Of a DNA stretch of 51,287 nucleotides, positions 16,949-25,608 are shown piece after piece; positions within the stretch are counted from its first letter, which is position 1, and the number at the start of each line of letters is the position of its first letter. The translations under genes were made by a program, and so were the position numbers. Below the pieces are notes generated by a model. That model was not told the origin of the DNA. It saw only the letters and a list, made by a program, of their open reading frames with translations, and searched no databases. The DNA is from Chitinivibrionales bacterium (lineage in GTDB: Bacteria > Fibrobacterota > Chitinivibrionia > Chitinivibrionales > WJKA01): contig WJLW01000096.1 in NCBI GenBank assembly GCA_014728295.1, positions 1-51,287 on the forward strand, given 5' to 3'.

Positions 16949-19267
16949 ATGGTTTCAATCAATTCCGCAACTACCCTGAAATTCTTGCTGTTGGTGTTTT
17001 TATCCGCCGCGCTGTGTTTCTCTGCCGACTACTATGTCGCGCCAACCGGTGACGATGCTGCCGATGGTTCCAAAAGTAAACCTTTCCGCACGATCCAGCA
17101 TGCCGCTGATATCATGCAGCCGGGTGATGTCTGCATCATCAGGGAGGGAATTTACTACGAAAAAGTTTCTCCCGCCGCATCAGGTTCATTCGGCCGGCGC
17201 ATCATCTTCGAGGCTTGGCCCGGCGAAAAAGTGCTCATTTCAGCCGCTGATACCGTCACCGGCTGGACCAAACACGAGGGGCACATCTACAATGCTGCGA
17301 TGAACTGGGATCTCGGCAAGGGCAATAATCAGATTTACGTCAATGGGGAAGCCATGATTGATGCGCGCTGGCCCAGTATGCAATGGGACGAGTACCCACC
17401 CGGTGGCACGCGGACATTCGAAGATGCCAAAGAATATGTCGAGGAAGACTGGTTCAACGATCAGCAGCGTCATAACCACGTCGTTCCGGTCGGAAACTGG
17501 CGAAATTTACCCACCAACAGCCTGCTCCGGCCGATTACGCGCAGCATCTATCACTTTGACATCAAAGACAAGGGCTGGCCGCAAACGGACAACGAATGCC
17601 ACATACGCCTGCAAAAATATAACAATCTGCTCTACGGCAAACCCGACGATCACTGGAAAGGCGCCTGGTTGTGGGGGGCCGGCTGGTGGTGGGGGTTTAG
17701 CGGCGAAATTACGCACTCAGAAGACAGTGACGATCCCGTCGCTACCCACAATGGAGAATGGCCCACGATTCTTTACGTAAATTCCGACCGCATGCGCTGG
17801 GCAGGTTCGGCGGTTTTTATGGGCAAGCTGGACTTTCTCAACTTCGAACGCGAGTGGGCACTGGAAGATAATCAGCTTTACCTCAGACCTCCCGACAACA
17901 AAAACCCCAACGACTTAACAGTCATGGCCAAGCGTCGTTATTTGGGATTTGATCTGACCGGGCGCAATCATATTACCATCAAAGGGGTGCACTTTCTGGG
18001 CGGATCGATCCTGCTGGATTCGGCGAACAATTGCATCATCGAAGACTGTCATTTTAAATATGTGAGCCACTACTGGATATTTAAATTTGCCGGTGGCGGC
18101 GCGCGTGGCGCCGGTGATGATGCCGAAGTCAAAGCCGGACGGCGGGGATTTTATATTTCGGGTGATGACAATCTTTTTACAGGGTGCTCGATCGATCACA
18201 GTGCCGGCGCCGGTTTTATCATCTGGGGCGCACGCAATACCCGCATCCACAACTGTCACATCACCGACATCGACTATGTGAATACCTATGCCGCTACATT
18301 TCACGTCAAGGAATCGCAGGGCACCGAAGTCACCAACTGCACTGCCGAACGCTGCGGACGTTCGCATGTGGGGGCGGTCGATACAAAATTTCTCTATTGC
18401 AAATTTTATGACGCCATGCAGCTCAGCGGTGACGGCGGATTGATCTACACGTTCGGCAATCGAAATGTGGGGGTGGAGTTTGGGTATTGCTGGTTGAAGG
18501 GCTGCTATGGTGAGCCATCAGCATACGCATATTACGATGCCGGTGGTTATGGGGGAATCTGGCATCACAATGTCGCATTTGATTTTGATTATGCCCGCGG
18601 CAAGTTCGTTCCGGGGTTCTGGTACGGCGAATTCTATAACAATACCTTCGTCGCCGATATCAAAGCCAGGAGCGTCTCATTTGCCGACCGATGGCAGGAA
18701 GGCAATGGGCGCATGCGCTTCAACAACCTGGTCGTCTCCAACAACAAGCATCGCCAGAAGCCGTATGTCGATTATAAGTTCGTTGATTCGGCCGACGGCG
18801 ACTTCCGATTGCAGGCACAGTCTCCGGCTGTTGATGCGGGAGTGGTGGTGCCCGGCGTGACCGACGGCTATAAAGGAAGTGCTCCCGACCTGGGTGCATA
18901 CGAATACGGCGGCGACGCCTGGGTTCCGGGGCATACATTTGGCGACCCGCCCGATATTTCGTCGCTGTTTACCGGCGGGGTAAGCGCCGCAGGCGCACCG
19001 GAGCCCGAATTTCACCCCCGGGCAAAGATGACACAGGCACGTTTGATCGGCGGGTTGTTGCACATGCGCATAAGCCGTCCGGCAACCGGGATGATTCGCC
19101 TGTTTGGAGCGAATGGTGCACTAATCCGGCAGCAGAGTTTTCGGATGAGGGATGCGATTGCCATGCGAATGGATGGGATATCGAGCGGGGTTTATCTGGT
19201 TCGTGTAATGGTTGATGGTGTTGCCATAAATCGCAATTTGACAATAGTTTCGGGTGGTGCGGACTGA
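16949..19267 (+). CDS. secreted right-handed beta-helix protein (polysaccharide lyase-like) with sorting tail
   Basis: 772 residues from the ATG at 16949, which follows AGAAGGA and starts a clean signal peptide (LKFLLLVFLSAALCFSA). The mature protein starts DYYVAPTGDDAADG...FRTIQHAADIMQPGDV, the usual entry to DUF1565-type parallel beta-helices. Helical coils with repeated xNxxI/xNCxI patterns follow (NCIIEDCHF, NTRIHNCHI, GTEVTNCTAERCG) across about residues 290-560, and AVDAGVV...APDLGAYEYGG closes the fold. The last 75 residues are a sorting domain (ISSGVYLVRVM). This architecture is common in pectate, alginate and similar lyases or epimerases; the catalytic family is not determined. Confidence 0.8.
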   Translation: MVSINSATTLKFLLLVFLSAALCFSADYYVAPTGDDAADGSKSKPFRTIQHAADIMQPGDVCIIREGIYYEKVSPAASGSFGRRIIFEAWPGEKVLISAADTVTGWTKHEGHIYNAAMNWDLGKGNNQIYVNGEAMIDARWPSMQWDEYPPGGTRTFEDAKEYVEEDWFNDQQRHNHVVPVGNWRNLPTNSLLRPITRSIYHFDIKDKGWPQTDNECHIRLQKYNNLLYGKPDDHWKGAWLWGAGWWWGFSGEITHSEDSDDPVATHNGEWPTILYVNSDRMRWAGSAVFMGKLDFLNFEREWALEDNQLYLRPPDNKNPNDLTVMAKRRYLGFDLTGRNHITIKGVHFLGGSILLDSANNCIIEDCHFKYVSHYWIFKFAGGGARGAGDDAEVKAGRRGFYISGDDNLFTGCSIDHSAGAGFIIWGARNTRIHNCHITDIDYVNTYAATFHVKESQGTEVTNCTAERCGRSHVGAVDTKFLYCKFYDAMQLSGDGGLIYTFGNRNVGVEFGYCWLKGCYGEPSAYAYYDAGGYGGIWHHNVAFDFDYARGKFVPGFWYGEFYNNTFVADIKARSVSFADRWQEGNGRMRFNNLVVSNNKHRQKPYVDYKFVDSADGDFRLQAQSPAVDAGVVVPGVTDGYKGSAPDLGAYEYGGDAWVPGHTFGDPPDISSLFTGGVSAAGAPEPEFHPRAKMTQARLIGGLLHMRISRPATGMIRLFGANGALIRQQSFRMRDAIAMRMDGISSGVYLVRVMVDGVAINRNLTIVSGGAD

Positions 19268-19300
19268 GTGGGGATCAAACCGAAATTGTTTCCGTATTCG

Positions 19301-19429
19301 ACCCGCCCGACCAAATTCGAAACCAAATCCGAACCCCAACCGTGAAAAAGGGCCTACATTTTCCACGGTCGGGGCTCGGATTTAATTTTGTTATCCAGTA
19401 TGTGACAATCGGGGATAACCGGGCGGAAT
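19301..19429. repeat. intergenic palindromic repeat, copy B
   Basis: Lies just after the beta-helix gene. The inner stem pairs AAATCCGAACCCCAACCGTG (19325-19344) with CACGGTCGGGGCTCGGATTT (19364-19383), 18 of 20 positions complementary or near so. Outer arms CCCGCCC (near 19302) and GGGCGG (19421-19426) match the plan of copy A, and the sequence after the stem (GACAATCGGGGATAACCGGG) matches copy A. It may also act as a terminator. The remaining bases up to 19659 hold no gene apart from the lipoprotein leader. Confidence 0.7.
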
Positions 19430-19659
19430 TAAACTCGCAATCCGGCGCTTGCCAATCGGGAGTAACCTGGCTAGGATTAAACGCCTTGCGTTTGCGGCGC
19501 CTATTGTGCTATTTTGGAGTAGGCAAGGATATTGTGAGTACGTGAATCGGGCGGGGCATCAATCGATACAATTTCAGTTTGCCAGCTAATTTTTCGGATT
19601 GGCATCAGGTAGATGCCGGTTCATTCGCAACCATTTCATTTTACCAAAGGAGGTATGCT

Positions 19660-20262
19660 ATGCAACAGGTAACTCGTTCGGCCGGTGTGCTAGTTTCCGC
19701 TGCAATTGTGTTTTTGCTGATTTGCGGATGCGCCAAGGCGCCCGACAAACAAATATCCGATGCAAAGACAGCATTGCAGGCAGCAGAGCAGCTCGAAGCC
19801 GATAATTATATGCCTGAACAATATGCCAAAGCTGCGGATGCGATCGATTCGGCACAGGCGGAAATCGAAAATCAAAGCAAGGCCTTTCCCTTGACGCGCA
19901 AATATACGCAAGCCGAGCGCTATCTGGATGTCGCATTATCATTGACTGATAAGATGAAGTCCGGCGTCGCTGATGCAAAAGAGGCAATGAAGACCGATGT
20001 CGAAGCGGGTATAACAGCAGTAAAGGAGCAACTCGAAGCGACGCGCGCCGAAGTCAAAAAAGCGCCTCGCTCAAAGGTAAAGGATTCCCTTGACGAGATT
20101 AACGGGCAACTCGATGCCGCTCAAGGTGCACTCGAGCAGGCCGAAACGAGCATCGGTGAAGGCAATTATTACGACGCCGACAAGAAAATCGGCAAGGCGA
20201 AAAAATCGCTGAAGAAGGTTTCCGACATGCTCAGCACCGGCGGAGCGGCGGGATTGATGTAA
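19660..20262 (+). CDS. coiled-coil lipoprotein
   Basis: 200 residues from the ATG at 19660, chosen because a near-perfect AAAGGAGG sits seven bases upstream. A signal peptide ends in a lipobox-like ICGC (lipidated Cys at about residue 24). The rest is alanine-, glutamate- and lysine-rich helix with heptad character (SDAKTALQAAEQLEADNY, AQAEIENQSKAF, VKEQLEATRAEVKKAPRS), similar to DUF4398-type lipoproteins that pack along the envelope. It has no enzyme motif. A structural or Lpp-like role is an inference. It is monocistronic: a 550-base gene-free stretch follows. Confidence 0.75.
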   Translation: MQQVTRSAGVLVSAAIVFLLICGCAKAPDKQISDAKTALQAAEQLEADNYMPEQYAKAADAIDSAQAEIENQSKAFPLTRKYTQAERYLDVALSLTDKMKSGVADAKEAMKTDVEAGITAVKEQLEATRAEVKKAPRSKVKDSLDEINGQLDAAQGALEQAETSIGEGNYYDADKKIGKAKKSLKKVSDMLSTGGAAGLM

Positions 20263-20811
20263 GCGCTTTTTGCCCGCCGAATCGAAGGATTATAGTTACG
20301 ATACTCGAAGATGCGCCCTTACTCGATCGGAGCAGGGGCGCATGTCGTATCGCTTCGAAGCTGTGCTGATCCAGTCTAATGAACCACAGGCTTGCGACAA
20401 CCGGAGAAACCGGGATACCCCTCAGGCATTCACTTCATCACCACACGAGCCCAGCTCCTTGAGATTTCCCCGATGGATGGCCTTTGGGCACATCGCAGGA
20501 TTTGAGAATGTGGTCATTGAATTTGGGCATGACCATGCGGGGTGTGAAATTTTTTTGCGGTGGTTTGGGGAAGGAGCCTTCCTGACGGGCTGTGCGCTGT
20601 TGGGATTTGGGGAATCAAATCAGATACGGGTGAACGGTACGGGCAAAAAATTCCTCTCGAATGCAAATTCTGCATCCGACACCTTCGGGCTGACTACCGA
20701 ATACAGGTCTCTACCTGAATCGCAGGTGATCGTCACAATTATCACTATATCAAGAATATATAGACCAGTCTGACCATCGTCGTCTGGCCTCTGACTTCTG
20801 GTCCTGCTCTC
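20263..20811. other. gene-free stretch before the flagellar operon
   Basis: No convincing gene. An 8-base stem, ATGCGCCC (20311-20318) with GGGCGCAT (20336-20343), may terminate the lipoprotein transcript, though no T-run follows. The remainder probably holds upstream activator sites for the sigma-54-type promoter at 20812; no repeated site is obvious by eye. Confidence 0.45.
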
Positions 20812-20828
20812 TGGCACATAAACTGCTA
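20812..20828 (+). promoter_or_regulatory. candidate sigma-54 promoter of the flg operon
   Basis: TGGCAC at 20812-20817 and CTGCTA at 20823-20828 place GG (20813-20814) exactly ten bases before GC (20825-20826), the -24/-12 geometry required by RpoN. Transcription would start near 20838, about 40 bases before flgF. Middle flagellar genes are RpoN-dependent in many flagellated bacteria, which supports the call. Confidence 0.6.
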
Positions 20829-20878
20829 TTCCAAACATACATAATGAATCGCATCACTCACATCACCGGGGAAGCAGC

Positions 20879-21613
20879 ATGATTCAGGGAATTTATCTGG
20901 CAACGCAGGGCATGACGACCTTGATGCAGAAACAGGATCAAATTGCCAATAATCTGGCCAATGTAAATACCACCGGCTACAAGCAGAGCCACCTCTTTGC
21001 GCAAACCTACAACAAATTCGTCAAAAACGATCAGCGCGAACCATTTGTGAACCGGCAGATCAAGGCCGACCAGGTCGCGGTCGACTATTCGGAAGGCTCG
21101 CTCAAGAAAACGGGCAATCCACTCGACTTTGCGATCAAAGGCAGCGGCTTTTATACGGTGATGACCCCGCACGGCATGGGTTTTTCCCGCAACGGCAACT
21201 TTGCCATGGACGCGCAAGGCTATCTCATCACCAAAGAGGGCTACAAAGTCATGAGCACCGAGGGATTCATCAACCTTGAACACAATAAAGACGTGCGCGT
21301 AACTTCGGACGGCTATGTCATGCAGGGAGATGAGCGCAAAGCGCGGCTGCGTATTACCGATTTTCGCAAACCATACCGGCTGCTGCGGCAGGGCAACAGC
21401 ATCTATCGCCCGCAAATGCCCGATAATCCCGCCATTGCATCACCCGGATTTGCCGTCAAGCAGGGCTATCTCGAATCGTCGAATGTCAACCTTATTCGCA
21501 ATATGACCGAAATGATTGCCGCGTTCCGCAACTTCGAGGCCGACCAGAAGGCGCTGCACGCACAGAATGAAACGCTCGATAAGGCCGTCAACCAGGTCGG
21601 GCGACTCAGTTAA
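20879..21613 (+). CDS. flgF: flagellar proximal rod protein FlgF
   Basis: 244 residues. The N-terminus has the flagellar rod/hook signature, with IANNLANVNTTGYKQ near residues 22-36, followed by the central D1-type domain (GFYTVMTPHGMGFSRNGNF) and the C-terminal helix typical of rod proteins (GYLESSNVNLIRNMTEMIAAFR, then ALHAQNETLDKAVNQVG). FlgF polymerises into the proximal rod inside the periplasm and is exported through the flagellar type III apparatus without a signal peptide. The next gene, 21 bases on, encodes its distal partner FlgG. Length is close to that of other FlgF proteins. FlgF versus another FlgG-like rod paralogue is decided mainly by gene order and length. Confidence 0.85.
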   Translation: MIQGIYLATQGMTTLMQKQDQIANNLANVNTTGYKQSHLFAQTYNKFVKNDQREPFVNRQIKADQVAVDYSEGSLKKTGNPLDFAIKGSGFYTVMTPHGMGFSRNGNFAMDAQGYLITKEGYKVMSTEGFINLEHNKDVRVTSDGYVMQGDERKARLRITDFRKPYRLLRQGNSIYRPQMPDNPAIASPGFAVKQGYLESSNVNLIRNMTEMIAAFRNFEADQKALHAQNETLDKAVNQVGRLS

Positions 21614-21634
21614 TCCATAAATTAAGGGAGCACT

Positions 21635-22423
21635 ATGATTCGTTCGATGTACACCGCAGCAACAGGCATGGAAGCACAACAGTTGTACATGGATACGATA
21701 TCCAACAATCTGGCCAATGTGAATACCACCGGTTTCAAGCGTCAGAAAATCGAATTTCAGGATCTCATGTACCAGATGCTGCGTGAGCCGGGCGTGCGTA
21801 ATTTCGAGGGGTCGATGGCCTCATCGGGGATCGATGTCGGTATGGGCGTTAAAACTGGTGCAACGCAACGCATCTTCGAGACCGGATCGATGAATCAGAC
21901 TACCAACAACATGGATCTGGCCATCGAAGGCGAAGGCCTTTTTCAGATTGTGATGCCCGATGGAAGCATTGCCTACACGCGTGACGGCTCTTTGAAGCGA
22001 TCTGCAGATGGGACTGTAGTCACCTCGGCCGGATTTCCGCTGGCCGACCAGATTACGATTCCACCGGATGCAAGCGAATTCCTGGTTGCATCTGACGGCA
22101 TGGTGACAGTGATGCTTCCCGGCGATAATGGTTCCACCGAGATCGGGCAGATCGATCTGGCCAAATTCGTCAATCCCGCGGGTTTAAAAGCAATTGGCGG
22201 CAATCTGTTCGTCGAAACGGAAGCATCCGGCATTCCAATCGTGGCCACACCCGGAACCGAAAACCTGGGTACGATCCGCGCGGGTTTTCTGGAAGCATCA
22301 AATGTACAGATTGTCGAGGAGATGGTCAATATGATCAGCGCGCAACGCGCCTTCGAAATCGTGTCGAAATCTATCCAGGCATCAGAAGATATGCTGCAGA
22401 TAGCCAACAACCTCAAACGATAG
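21635..22423 (+). CDS. flgG: flagellar distal rod protein FlgG
   Basis: 262 residues, preceded by AAGGGAG. It starts MIRSMYTAATGMEAQQ and holds ISNNLANVNTTGFKRQ, both nearly invariant in FlgG; MTDLAIEG-like MDLAIEGEGLFQI and YTRDGSLKRSADG belong to the D1 domain. The end, LEASNVQIVEEMVNMISAQR followed by AFEIVSKSIQASEDML, is diagnostic. FlgG forms the distal rod that runs through the P and L rings encoded further on in this operon. The protein has full length and no anomalies. Confidence 0.95.
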   Translation: MIRSMYTAATGMEAQQLYMDTISNNLANVNTTGFKRQKIEFQDLMYQMLREPGVRNFEGSMASSGIDVGMGVKTGATQRIFETGSMNQTTNNMDLAIEGEGLFQIVMPDGSIAYTRDGSLKRSADGTVVTSAGFPLADQITIPPDASEFLVASDGMVTVMLPGDNGSTEIGQIDLAKFVNPAGLKAIGGNLFVETEASGIPIVATPGTENLGTIRAGFLEASNVQIVEEMVNMISAQRAFEIVSKSIQASEDMLQIANNLKR

Positions 22424-22445
22424 AAGTAAGTGGCTGATTTTCCTT

Positions 22446-23438
22446 ATGTTCTGCCACACACATCAGCACGGATTGAAAGCCGCGCTTTGTATTGCAGCCG
22501 CTTTGCCGGTAGTGGCTTACGGCGATGAGGCGCTCCTGCGCTTCAGGGCTGAGTCCAGCGTGTTGACCGGCGAAATACGGCTGGGTGATGTGTCCACGGT
22601 TTCACTTGGGGATGAGCATACAGCCGCTGCGATGAAGGAGGTTATTATTGGCGAATCTGCACCTCCGGGCTATTCCCGCTTCGTAACTCCTTCCGAAATT
22701 GTGCGCTACTATCTTGCCCCGCATTTTCCGGATGTATCATTCCGAATAGCCGATGATCGTCGCATCAGCGTCACAACTCTGGGTAAATCGATAAAAATCA
22801 TTGATATCGAGCAAAATATACGCAGCTACATCACGCAGCAGCTCAAATGGGAGCGGGATAATTACACGGTCCGGATTGTTGCACGAAAAGGCACGGAAAT
22901 CACGTGCTATGACGCTCCCTACTCGCTTGAAATCAGCGGCTTAACGTCAGGATATGCAAAGGGGTCGCTGCGTTTGACGGTGCACATCATGCAGAAAGAG
23001 AAAACCTTTCGGATGACGGTTCCGGTCAAAATCGAAGTCACGGCTCCTGTGGTGGTGGCAAAGCAGCCGATTCCGCGAGGGAGTGAGCTCTCCGAGCACA
23101 ACACGGAACTCGCACATAGAGACGTAACGTATTGCAGCTATGTATGTTACAGCGGAATAGATCAGATATGCAATAAAATCGCCATCCGTTCCCTGAAGGC
23201 TGGCACGATCATTCACGAAAAGCACGTCAAAGCAAAACCGCTCATCGAGCGCGGCGAGATGGTGCGCATTCGGGTCAGAAAGGGACCGGTCTCGGTATCG
23301 GTAACCGGTACGGCAAAGGAAAACGGCCTCGCCGGTCAGCTCATCTGGGTGCAAAACAACAAATCCGGAAAGCTGCTGCAGGCTGAAGTTGTAACACGGG
23401 GCACAGTCCGACTGCCCATCAGCGAGGAGGCTATCTAA
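22446..23438 (+). CDS. flgA: flagellar P-ring assembly chaperone FlgA
   Basis: 330 residues with a signal peptide (about 1-25, ALCIAAALPVVAYG). The C-terminal SAF domain carries the usual sequences VVVAKQPIPRGSELSEHN, IRSLKAGTIIHEKHV and ERGEMVRIRVRKGPVSVSV, with GLAGQLIWVQNNKSGKLL near the end, as in FlgA and RcpB/CpaB. FlgA binds FlgI in the periplasm and helps it polymerise around the rod. At 330 residues it is longer than the roughly 220-residue enterobacterial protein; extra N-terminal sequence is common outside enterobacteria. The stop overlaps the start of flgH by one base (TAATG). Confidence 0.88.
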   Translation: MFCHTHQHGLKAALCIAAALPVVAYGDEALLRFRAESSVLTGEIRLGDVSTVSLGDEHTAAAMKEVIIGESAPPGYSRFVTPSEIVRYYLAPHFPDVSFRIADDRRISVTTLGKSIKIIDIEQNIRSYITQQLKWERDNYTVRIVARKGTEITCYDAPYSLEISGLTSGYAKGSLRLTVHIMQKEKTFRMTVPVKIEVTAPVVVAKQPIPRGSELSEHNTELAHRDVTYCSYVCYSGIDQICNKIAIRSLKAGTIIHEKHVKAKPLIERGEMVRIRVRKGPVSVSVTGTAKENGLAGQLIWVQNNKSGKLLQAEVVTRGTVRLPISEEAI

Positions 23439-24007
23439 TGTCGAATGTTGTAAGAATACTTTTAATTTTTACTTTATCAATAAGTTACGTAGTAAACGCT
23501 GCCGACGTCCACAGTCTGTATACCGATCATCGGGCAATGGGCGTGGATGATATCCTGACCGTGATCATTGTCGAAGAGGCTAAAGCCGGAAGCAAGAGTG
23601 GAACCAACACGTCAAAAAACAATGGATTTACGGTTAGTGGGCAGGGCGGAACGGGCGCGTTGGCGGCGCTACCGGCGTTTTCGGGAAGCGCAGGTTCGGG
23701 AGTGGAGTTTGATGGCAAGGGCGGCACCTCGCGCGAGGGCAGCCTCGTTGCAAAAATTTCCGCCCGCGTCATCACGGTGCATGACAACGGCAATCTGGTC
23801 ATCGAAGGCAGCAAGATCGTCGAAATAAATAATGAAAAAGAAATAATCAAAATCAACGGCCTGGTGCGACCTGAGGATATTGAATCGAATAACATCATTT
23901 ATTCCCATAACGTCGCAGACGCTGAGATATCCTATTCCGGCAAAGGCGTGGTTGATACCGGCAGACGGCCGGGACTGATCGCCCGGTTCCTGAACTGGAT
24001 TTTTTAG
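23438..24007 (+). CDS. flgH: flagellar L-ring protein FlgH
   Basis: 189 residues. Family features are SLYTDHRAMGVDDILTVIIVE near the start and KISARVITVHDNGNLVIEGS followed by KIVEINNEKEIIKINGLVRP, which are highly conserved in FlgH. It forms the outer-membrane ring around the distal rod. Most FlgH proteins are lipoproteins; here the signal peptide (SNVVRILLIFTLSISYVVNA) ends in a normal cleavage site and no Cys follows, so this copy appears not to be lipidated. The glycine-rich loop (GQGGTGALAALPAFSGSAG) is typical. Translational coupling to flgA is likely. Confidence 0.9.
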   Translation: MSNVVRILLIFTLSISYVVNAADVHSLYTDHRAMGVDDILTVIIVEEAKAGSKSGTNTSKNNGFTVSGQGGTGALAALPAFSGSAGSGVEFDGKGGTSREGSLVAKISARVITVHDNGNLVIEGSKIVEINNEKEIIKINGLVRPEDIESNNIIYSHNVADAEISYSGKGVVDTGRRPGLIARFLNWIF

Positions 24008-24059
24008 GCAAAGGACATGCGCGCCGTTTATCAATCGATTGCACAACAGGACGGATGAC

Positions 24060-25211
24060 ATGAAGGCAGCCATTTTCTCACGCATTCTGGGATGGACACT
24101 GATCGTGCTCAACATCTCATTGACGCCGATTTATGCGCAGCAGCAGGTTCGGGTCAAGGATGTTGCCAAGGTGGACGGTCTGGAAGACTTGCAGCTATTC
24201 GGCTATGGACTGGTTGTGGGCCTTGCGGGAACCGGAGACCGGAATCAGACGATTTTCACGACGCAGACGATCATGAATATGCTCAAAAATATGGGCATCG
24301 AGCTGCCGGAGAAGTACATGCGGGTGCGCAATGTGGCCGCGGTCATGATCACCGGAACGCTGTCACCGTTTAAAAAGCGGGGAACTCGCTTTGACGTTAC
24401 CGTCTCATCGATGGGAGATGCATCCAGCCTAGAGGGGGGGACCCTCATATTGACACCATTGCAGGGGCCGGACGGCAATATCTACGCATCAGCGCAGGGG
24501 CCGCTGGCGACGGGCGGCTATGATGTACGCGATAAAGGATTGACACATATCAAGAAAAATCATGTACTTGTCGGGCGCATTCCCGACGGCGCAATCGTGC
24601 AGCAACAATACGAGCTTATCACGCTTGATCCTAAGGAGCTGTCGCTGTCGTTGCTGACGCCGGATTTCACCTCGGCTATGTCGATGGCCCGCGCGATCAA
24701 TCAGGAGTTGGATACGCTGACGAAGAGTCCGGTTGCACGTGCGATAGACGCCGCCACCGTGGCAATTGATTATGCGGTGATTCAGCGGGACACGCTCAAG
24801 CACCGCTTGCATATAGTTGAATTCATATCGCGCATCGAGAATACCGAGTTTATCATTGCCAATCAGGCTAGGGTCGTGGTAAATGAGCGTACCGGAACTA
24901 TTGTTGCCGGGGCTGATGTGCGCATTTCCGAGATTGCTGTAACGCATGGCGGTGTGAAAGTTGAAATAGTGAATAAACCCGAAGCCGTTCAGCCGATGCC
25001 GTTCAGCATTGGGCAGACCACGACGATACCGAATCCCGACCTGGTTGTTGAGGAAAAGGATGCAGAGCTTGTCGTGCTCAACGGCACTTCGACCGTCTCC
25101 GATCTGGCACAGGCGCTCAATTCACTTGGCGTAGCACCGCGTGATGTGATTTCGATTTTTCAGGCAATCAAGCAGGCGGGGGCATTGCACGCTGAACTCC
25201 TCATCATGTAG
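24060..25211 (+). CDS. flgI: flagellar P-ring protein FlgI
   Basis: 383 residues from the ATG at 24060. It has a signal peptide ending ..TPIYAQ and then the family signatures VRVKDVAKVDGLEDLQLFGY, GLVVGLAGTGD, NMLKNMGIE and NVAAVMITGTLSPF. The end, SLGVAPRDVISIFQAIKQAG followed by ALHAELLIM, is diagnostic. FlgI forms the P ring in the peptidoglycan layer. A flgJ gene normally comes next but is absent here: the operon ends and a 400-base non-coding stretch with a palindromic repeat follows. Length is normal. Confidence 0.95.
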   Translation: MKAAIFSRILGWTLIVLNISLTPIYAQQQVRVKDVAKVDGLEDLQLFGYGLVVGLAGTGDRNQTIFTTQTIMNMLKNMGIELPEKYMRVRNVAAVMITGTLSPFKKRGTRFDVTVSSMGDASSLEGGTLILTPLQGPDGNIYASAQGPLATGGYDVRDKGLTHIKKNHVLVGRIPDGAIVQQQYELITLDPKELSLSLLTPDFTSAMSMARAINQELDTLTKSPVARAIDAATVAIDYAVIQRDTLKHRLHIVEFISRIENTEFIIANQARVVVNERTGTIVAGADVRISEIAVTHGGVKVEIVNKPEAVQPMPFSIGQTTTIPNPDLVVEEKDAELVVLNGTSTVSDLAQALNSLGVAPRDVISIFQAIKQAGALHAELLIM

Positions 25212-25310
25212 CGTGAAGCGCGGCGTATGATGCGACGGGGTTGTCCCCCGGCGATACAGTTCACCGATTTCTGTCAATACCAGACAAAAGGCCCCGGATG
25301 TGGCAAAATT

Positions 25311-25340
25311 AGGCCCTCCCTCACGGTCGGGGCTCGGATT
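25311..25340. repeat. intergenic palindromic repeat, copy C (one arm)
   Basis: The segment 25311-25340 holds CGGTCGGGGCTCGGATT, equal to the right arm of copy B, preceded by AGGCCCTCCCTCA, which is the inverse of the loop side in copy A. The matching left arm is missing, so this copy looks truncated. It follows flgI in the 397-base gap 25212-25608, which also holds the promoter and hairpin leader described separately. Confidence 0.6.
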
Positions 25341-25430
25341 GTGGGATCAATTTTGCATCGGGGTTTCGTATTAAATTAATAATTGCCAACCGGTTTCGCA
25401 CCGGACCGAATCGCAAACGACAACCACCTG

Positions 25431-25459
25431 TTGACACATCTCCCAATCCCGGGTATAAT
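25431..25459 (+). promoter_or_regulatory. perfect consensus sigma-70 promoter
   Basis: TTGACA (25431-25436) and TATAAT (25454-25459) match both consensus boxes exactly with the optimal 17-base spacer. The transcript should start near 25466, right at the left arm of a long inverted repeat. Perfect promoters are rare in bacterial genomes and usually come with a repressor or a strong control step downstream. Confidence 0.8.
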
Positions 25460-25467
25460 TCGTACAA

Positions 25468-25548
25468 TTCAGAATCGACGCCAAATTGCTAAAACTGAAA
25501 ATCGACAATTGTGCCGGGGGATTTGCAAAAGGGGGCGTCGATTCTGAA
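25468..25548 (+). promoter_or_regulatory. 15-base inverted repeat forming a hairpin leader
   Basis: TTCAGAATCGACGCC (25468-25482) and GGCGTCGATTCTGAA (25534-25548) are perfectly complementary and separated by 51 bases. The transcript from the promoter at 25431 would begin at the left arm, so its first 80 bases could fold into a strong stem-loop, about 60 bases before the GTG at 25609. It could be an RNA-stabilising or regulatory leader, or an operator pair for a dimeric repressor. The motif AATCGAC also recurs inside the loop. Confidence 0.6.
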
Positions 25549-25608
25549 ACAAGCTCGTGCAATAATTGTTCATCACCCTTTTCACCATGCACCACAGGGG
25601 GTACTTCT

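Noticed and set aside
20270..20773. A 167-residue plus-strand frame before the flagellar operon
   Set aside because: No ribosome-binding site, no family-like motifs, and composition of random non-coding sequence. The region is better explained as promoter upstream DNA.
25239..25256. CGGGG...CCCCG hairpin after flgI as terminator
   Set aside because: No T-run follows, and the stem is short; termination there is not supported.
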